From Rachycentron canadum (lineage: Eukaryota; Chordata; Actinopteri; Carangiformes; Rachycentridae): a DNA stretch of 64,000 nucleotides. Location of the stretch: the NCBI GenBank assembly GCA_038496675.1, contig CM076663.1, positions 12,287,559 to 12,351,558 on the forward strand, given 5' to 3'. Below, piece by piece: positions 58,456-64,000 of this stretch. Position numbers and translations under genes: made by a program. Position 1 is the first letter of the stretch, and each line of letters starts with the position of its first letter. The notes below the pieces were generated by a model. The model was not told the DNA's origin. It made no database searches and saw nothing but the letters and a program-made list of their open reading frames with translations.

Positions 58456-58849
58456 AAGTTAAGACACGTCTCTTATTCTATGTGTTGCAGCACAAATAGC
58501 AAAGACTGGTGCCATCATATAAGACACACATGGTCACCATCTACAGTTTGCTTTAATATCTTCTGAGGCTGATATGATCATGTCTGGGTTTTAATCTTCA
58601 ACCAAAATGTCTTATTTTTGTATCATACGTCCCTTTTGTGTTCTTCTATTCCTCTACAAAGGTGATTCAGAAAGCGCAGTTGATCCAAAAAGGAAAAAAA
58701 ACTTGAGATAATTTAGTATTTTTGTGTGGCTTTAGGATTGCATATAAAATATCAAATCATTTGGTGTTATTGGTATCCCAGACAACAATTTTTCTGTCCT
58801 CCCACTCTTTCTCTCCTTGTGTCTCTCGCTTCTTTTTCATTCACACTCG

Positions 58850-59527
58850 CGCTCTCCATCCTCAGTGAACTACTGTTCCCATAGTTCCAGAGGTGTAAAG
58901 TGAGGCCAGCTACGGGTGCCCGGATGGCTTTGACAGTCAGGCACGTTGGAGAGGCACAGTGGAGACTAGGGCGCAAGAGAGACACAGAGCTGGAATTGCA
59001 GAGGCAGAGACGCACGAGCGCACGGTCGATCTTCGCCTCCCGCATACTGGGGAGTCCCGTGCCTGTCACCGAAACCGGAGGACAGAGCTCGAGCGCGGTT
59101 ATGTCAGCACCTTAATTTAAGAGAAGACTGTAAACCAACGTCCCTGCTCACTATTTTTTAAATTTCCCCCCTCTTTTGTTTTTTTTGCTTTCCCATCTTT
59201 GTGGGTGCAGAAATTGATGTGAGCCAGAGGAGCGGTTTTTCCGTTGAGTCGCACGAGACGGTGGCGCGCGACGGCAGGAGGAGACAACGTTTACATTTAT
59301 GTGGGAGGACTCTCTCCCTCCGAGGCGTGGAGCTCAGATGAAGGGGAAATGCTGCGCGCTGACGGCTGCAGCCGTCAAGGCAACAGCTCCGTGACCCGGG
59401 TGAGGAGAGGAGCGAAGCACCGCCACCGACAGCCGCGCGAGCCGCCAGCCCCGCCAGCCAGCGTTGACACCGCAACAGCTCCAGCAGCCAGCGCGAGCCC
59501 CCAGACTCTCTCTCTCTCTCTCCCTTG
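58850..59527 (+). promoter_or_regulatory. CpG-rich segment, candidate non-coding first exon of next gene
   Basis: GC- and CpG-rich relative to all neighbours, ending in a strong donor CCTTG|gtgagt (59528). The open frame 59244-59531 has no recognisable domain and is interrupted by the donor, so I read it as 5'UTR sequence. In human the gene next to FGR is AHDC1, which begins with non-coding exons, so it is a candidate by position only. No AHDC1 coding sequence is in the window. Confidence 0.45.
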
Positions 59528-60519
59528 GTGAGTGCGCGTGCAGCGTCTTGTGTACACAACACCAAAAAAATTTGCTTACTGTCCGCTCAGCCAGTTGTGC
59601 TGCGCACCTCTGGCTACGTTTCTTTTTGAGTTTTTTACATTAACCTCATCGGTGCCGTGAACGGACGGAGCTCTGCATGCGTACTGCTCGTGCTGCTGGG
59701 TCATCTGGGCTTTACTGTAGGCATGCAGCGTGTGTGGCTTAGATCTTAAATGATGATGTTCAAACACACAAGCATACAAACACACAAACACACACGCAAT
59801 GTAATTGAATATGCGCGCAATGAACCCTGTGTACTCCCACCTGTTTTTTTTTTTTTTTTTTTTTTTACAATATTCGCACCTTTTAGCCTCATTATCACTG
59901 AATATACATAGTGGGGACAAGGTAACAGTATACAGTACCTCCCCAGGTACTGTCACACTGCTGGCACACACAAACACACTCAGCCTCTTGTTTATTTGCT
60001 GTCCCCATAGATTGGCCCTGTGGGTGAGTTTGATGGGACTTTTCTAATGATGAATGTTCATACCAGGGGAACATACCAGAGGTCTGACAGGGAGACCAGT
60101 TTCTCATGATGGACAGATGTTTGCTTTACATATAAACAAGAGACACAGAGAATCCCGGTGACCATCAGTTCAGCTACTGGGGTTTCCATCCCAGCAGCCC
60201 CCTGAGCTATCAGGGCAGTTAGGCAGGACACAGCAGTAGCACATCCTGCAGTGGAAACAGGGCCGGCGTGTTGGAGAGACACAGCGTACTCATGGTGGTG
60301 ATTATCAGCTCTTGTCTGTGGTTTAGTGAGGAGGAGGAGGGGGGGTGACAAAGGAAGAAGGAGTGCATGAGAAACTGAAAGAGAGGACAGTGAGGGAGGA
60401 TGAGAGAGAGAGGGAAGTCAATGTCAGTGTCTGGGCAGTGACAGTTCGTTATTTAAGGGCCCCTCAAAGACGTGCACAGGCTGCCCTAGTGCGGGTGCTG
60501 TTGGTATGCAGAGTGATGC

Positions 60520-60554
<35 letters not shown>

Positions 60555-60747
60555 GCCTGCCTGTCTGTCTCACACTCACACAGTCTCACTCTCTCAGTTG
60601 TTAGTTGAAGAGTGAGTTCTCTTATTGGCAGGTCCACTTGAACATAATGAATAATTTCAACCCTCTGAATGGTGGAATGAAAAGGAAATGGCCTTACCTT
60701 GGTATGCAGCCGCTGTCTGTCAGACTTGTCTTGAGTGCATGGCCCTT

Positions 60748-60750
<3 letters not shown>

Positions 60751-60801
<51 letters not shown>
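60751..60801. repeat. (GT)n microsatellite
   Basis: About 50 bases of GT repeat, preceded at 60523-60570 by a CTGT tetranucleotide repeat. Confidence 0.95.
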
Positions 60802-60802
<1 letters not shown>

Positions 60803-62276
60803 CAAACACAGAGAATGTGAACATATAACAGCTTAGGCCTATTGTGCCTCCTACCTGTGTGAGCGGGGCTAGTTGTCATAGCAACGGCCTTGTAGCTCCG
60901 TTGATGTTCCTCCTGTCTTCATTGGCAGGGTCAGCGCACCTAACACACCACATCTCGTCTCAAAGCTCTGTGTGTGTGTGTTTGCATGCACACGTGTACT
61001 TCCAAGTGTGTGTGTGCGGTGGAAGTACCTTTTGTTTGTGCCATGCTGCAGTTTTGTAGGTGTGTGGGTTGATGGCACAGACAAGTCAGAGAGTGGGTCT
61101 ATGTGTGTGAGAACACATGTGTGTTGCAGTGCCACAAAGATGCACCCTGCTGATATGACAGCGGAAAGCTCAACCAATCACCTGTTTTCCCTGTCTGCCT
61201 ATCAGCATGTGTGGTTGCCATAGTCAGACGTCCTCTTGATATGGAGGTCGTCATGGAGATGGAGAAGACAGAATGGACACATATTCATGTACGCACACCC
61301 CCCACCCCACGCACACACACGCACAAATGCAGACAGACGCATGAAACATTGATTGGTGCAGCATTTATGGACTTCCACTGATTTCCTGCCGCTTCAGGAA
61401 GTTTTGAGTTCAGGGTGGGGCAACCTGTTGAATGGTTAAATGGCAATTTGGAAGAGTGACAGTTGATTGATGCATCTGGTCTAAACATGATGGGAGTTTG
61501 CTTTAAAGATAGAATCAGTTATTGAATAACTTTGCAGTCCTATCATTAATCTTTCACCTCAGCTGCCAGACCACACATGCACCACAACCAGACAAACTCC
61601 GCTCATCTAAATCAGAGGATATCCGACCAGATATTAAGTCTGTTCAGACTTCTCCTGACAAAATGTCTCATTTCATGCATTTTGAATCTAACTGTGCACA
61701 GATTTATCAAATGCAACAAAATCTATTTTTTTAATTTTTTTTTTTTTTCCACTAACTGATGTTTTGTGAAAGTCAGCCGATCATTCTGGCACTCCTCTTT
61801 GAACTCCTCACAACAGATATATTACTGCCATTCAGGAAAAGGGAATTTACACCAGCGTTGTGAATGAGTCAGGCCATTATTACTCAGCACTTGAAATGCC
61901 TCCCAAAATACACGAGAAATTGATTTTAGGGCACAGATTCACATAAACAATTCTATTCACACTCACAGATTCTGGTTGGTTAGAGCTCAGAGCTATTAGA
62001 TGACGGTTTTAGAGATAGATGTTATACTGAATTGCAAAGTTTCCATTGTTAAAAAACAACTGACTTTATAAGACCCCATATTTTAATATTGAGTCGTAGG
62101 ACATTTTAGGAATATTTTAAAACTTTTAATATTTTTTTTACTATGCAACGAGCTACTGGCAAAAATAATTACTTTGTCCTTGGAGTGAAGGGTACTGTCT
62201 TTTACGACTCCTATTAATCTAATCGTCACCTGAAGTGAAATAGCTTTCGCCACAGGCAGGTAAACGTGGTTCAACT

Positions 62277-62278
<2 letters not shown>

Positions 62279-62331
<53 letters not shown>
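62279..62331. repeat. (CA)n microsatellite
   Basis: Uninterrupted CA repeat of about 50 bases. Confidence 0.95.
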
Positions 62332-62336
<5 letters not shown>

Positions 62337-62744
62337 TAGAGGCAAACACACACAGATGCACCCACACACACAGCAACCATTTAGCATTAGTGTAAGCAGT
62401 GTTTGTATGCTACATTCTGTCACCTCCCACACGATACATTCATAAAACGGCTCCTCCATGCCAAAGGCACTGACTCAATAGACATCTCCCCTTCCCTTTT
62501 CTCTTGCGTCCTTCCCTCTTTGAACCACCCCTCCACCCATGTATCTCTACCTTTAGTCAGTCCCTTCTTCTTCTGCCTCTTCTTTTTTTTCTACTTACCT
62601 CCCATTCTCTTTCCTTCCTCCCTTCCTGTTCCCTCATTCCCTACATGTGCCCCCCACCCCACCCACCCAACCACCACCACCCACCACCCCACAGGGGCTG
62701 GTTGCAGCCGGTTTGAGTCTGACAGTGGAGAGGAAGCTTCGACC

Positions 62745-63070
62745 TCTCACCTCTGGAGGATGGAGGGAGGGGAGGCAAGAGGAGAGGGATGATGGAGGGC
62801 AGCAGGGTGGAGGGATGGGGAGCAAGGGCTGTGGGGGGGTGGGGGGCTTGCAACTGCAAGAGGCGAGGGAGAGGTCAAAGAACAGGGGAGGATTTGCGAA
62901 GAAAGAGATAGAGGAGAGCTGGGGGAAGGGACAGAGAGAGAGAGGGAGAGGGAGACGGAGGGGTCAGGAAGGAAAAGGAGTGATAAATGAAGGGAGAGTG
63001 GCAAGATGGAAGGATGAGGAGGGAGAGATAGAGTGTGTGAGAGGATGAGAAGGAGAGAAAGACAGAGTGT
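62745..63070. repeat. Polypurine tract with G-runs
   Basis: About 325 bases that are overwhelmingly A and G on the + strand, including clustered G-runs at about 62826-62848 (gggctgtgggggggtggggg). No conserved protein is apparent in the overlapping open frame. Confidence 0.8.
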
Positions 63071-63213
63071 GAAGCTGCTGTGTACCTCCCTAACAAGCTG
63101 GACAGAATCAGCTCAATTATTAAAGAGGAGCGAGAGATGGGGAAAACACGCAGACACACAGACGTACACGCACAAAAGCATCTCTCGGTGTCTGGCACAC
63201 TCAACACATACTC

Positions 63214-63255
<42 letters not shown>

Positions 63256-64000
63256 TCTCTCTCACACACACACACACATACTGTACCTGTATCTGCATCA
63301 ACATACTCACACATGTACAGTATGTCTGATATTCGTGTTTCTTTTTGCTCATGCGTCAGAGTTATCTTTGTTTTTAGCGGCATGTGAGGGTGCGTATACA
63401 TGTGTCTGGGTATGTGTGTTGAAAACAGTGAGTCAGAGGATAAGCAGAGACTTGTTAGTGATTCTCCTCAACACCCCCCACCCCCGCCCCCCACCCCAGT
63501 CTACCCAATTTGGCTTCAGCACTGTCTCAACATTCCAGCGCCGTGGCTTCAATGTCGTCCCATCAATATGAACACATAATCAGAGCACTAAGGGGTCTGT
63601 ATATAAATCCCCACCATGAATATAGTTTTCACCCTCTTCCCTTCCTTTCTTCTCTCCCTCCCTTCCTCTCCTTCTCCCTCCTCCTCCTCCTCTTCCTCTC
63701 TTGCCCGTTCCACCCTTGTTTCTAGTTCTCTTTCTTCTTTCCTTTTTCCCTCCTTCTCTGAGGAAGTGTATGCCCCCAAGGGACAAAAAGATTCGCTACC
63801 TTCCAGGAGAGAAAGAGATTGTGTGTGTCTCTCTCTGTGTGTGAATGTGTGTCCTCCACATGTGTGCGTGCCAGGATGATAGTGTGTGTGTGTGTGTGTG
63901 TGTGTGTGCGCAAGTGAGAACACACACTTCCTGAGACAGAAAGGGAGAGAGAGGCAGTGATGAGCAAGTGAAGAGCAAGTGAGAGAGTGAACGGAGGAGG

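Larger units (their letters stand above)
59528..64000. other. Low-complexity intron or intergenic DNA
   Basis: No supported coding exon. Contains poly(T) (59844-59868), (CTGT)n (60523-60570), (GT)n (60751-60801), (CA)n (62279-62331), a purine-rich block (about 62745-63070), (CT)n and (CA)n at 63220-63280, and a pyrimidine-rich block (about 63630-63760). Probably the first intron of the gene starting near 59 kb. Confidence 0.55.

Noticed and set aside
59244..59531. 95-codon open frame in the CpG-rich segment downstream of fgr
   Set aside because: Low-complexity Ala/Pro/Ser composition and crossed by a strong splice donor; better read as 5'UTR.
62647..63048. 133-codon Gly/Arg/Glu-rich open frame near the right end
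   Set aside because: Translation of a polypurine tract with no domain; a possible acceptor (ccccacag near 62693) is not matched by a convincing donor.

Overview
This 64 kb window is vertebrate genomic DNA, almost certainly from a ray-finned (teleost) fish. It has intron-split genes with GT-AG junctions, dense (GT)n/(CA)n microsatellites, and several interspersed repeats of kinds familiar from percomorph fish. No bacterial features (operons, ribosome binding sites, CRISPR) are present. Five protein-coding genes were reconstructed exon by exon, all on the + strand; for the four complete ones the exon phases join cleanly and the total length divides by three.

Layout. (1) ~1-9.4 kb: the 3' half of syndecan-3 (sdc3): large ectodomain exon, juxtamembrane exon, transmembrane/cytoplasmic exon ending EFYA, and a ~2.9 kb 3'UTR. 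(2) 12.98-21.57 kb: nobox, an oocyte homeobox transcription factor, 9 exons, 789 aa. (3) 27.05-31.44 kb: matn1 (matrilin-1), 10 exons, 490 aa, with a minor-class AT-AC intron before the last exon. (4) 33.40-41.45 kb: a sestrin, best called sesn2 from its neighbours, 11 exons, 549 aa. (5) ~42.5-57.35 kb: a Src-family tyrosine kinase of the Fgr/Yrk type (fgr), with two untranslated 5' exons and a pair of alternative exon 7 copies. From ~58.85 kb to the end lies a CpG-rich segment that looks like the first, non-coding exon of a further gene, followed by low-complexity DNA without recognisable coding exons.

Context. SDC3, MATN1, SESN2 and FGR all lie on human chromosome 1p35, so the window is a compressed version of that block; nobox is the exception, since human NOBOX is on 7q35. 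The genes are not a functional unit: they encode a heparan-sulfate proteoglycan, an oocyte regulator, a cartilage matrix protein, a stress/leucine-sensing mTORC1 regulator and a non-receptor tyrosine kinase.

Most interesting observations: two phase-matched versions of exon 7 in fgr, one like chicken Yrk/brain Fyn and one like mammalian FGR/T-cell Fyn; a hidden 54-nt phase-1 exon in sdc3 that duplicates the transmembrane segment; a 96-residue Glu/Arg repeat in the syndecan ectodomain; an arginine in the leucine-pocket lid of the sestrin; a candidate internal sestrin promoter with a two-codon alternative first exon near a p53-like site; and the AT-AC intron of matn1. No wholly new multi-gene system was seen.
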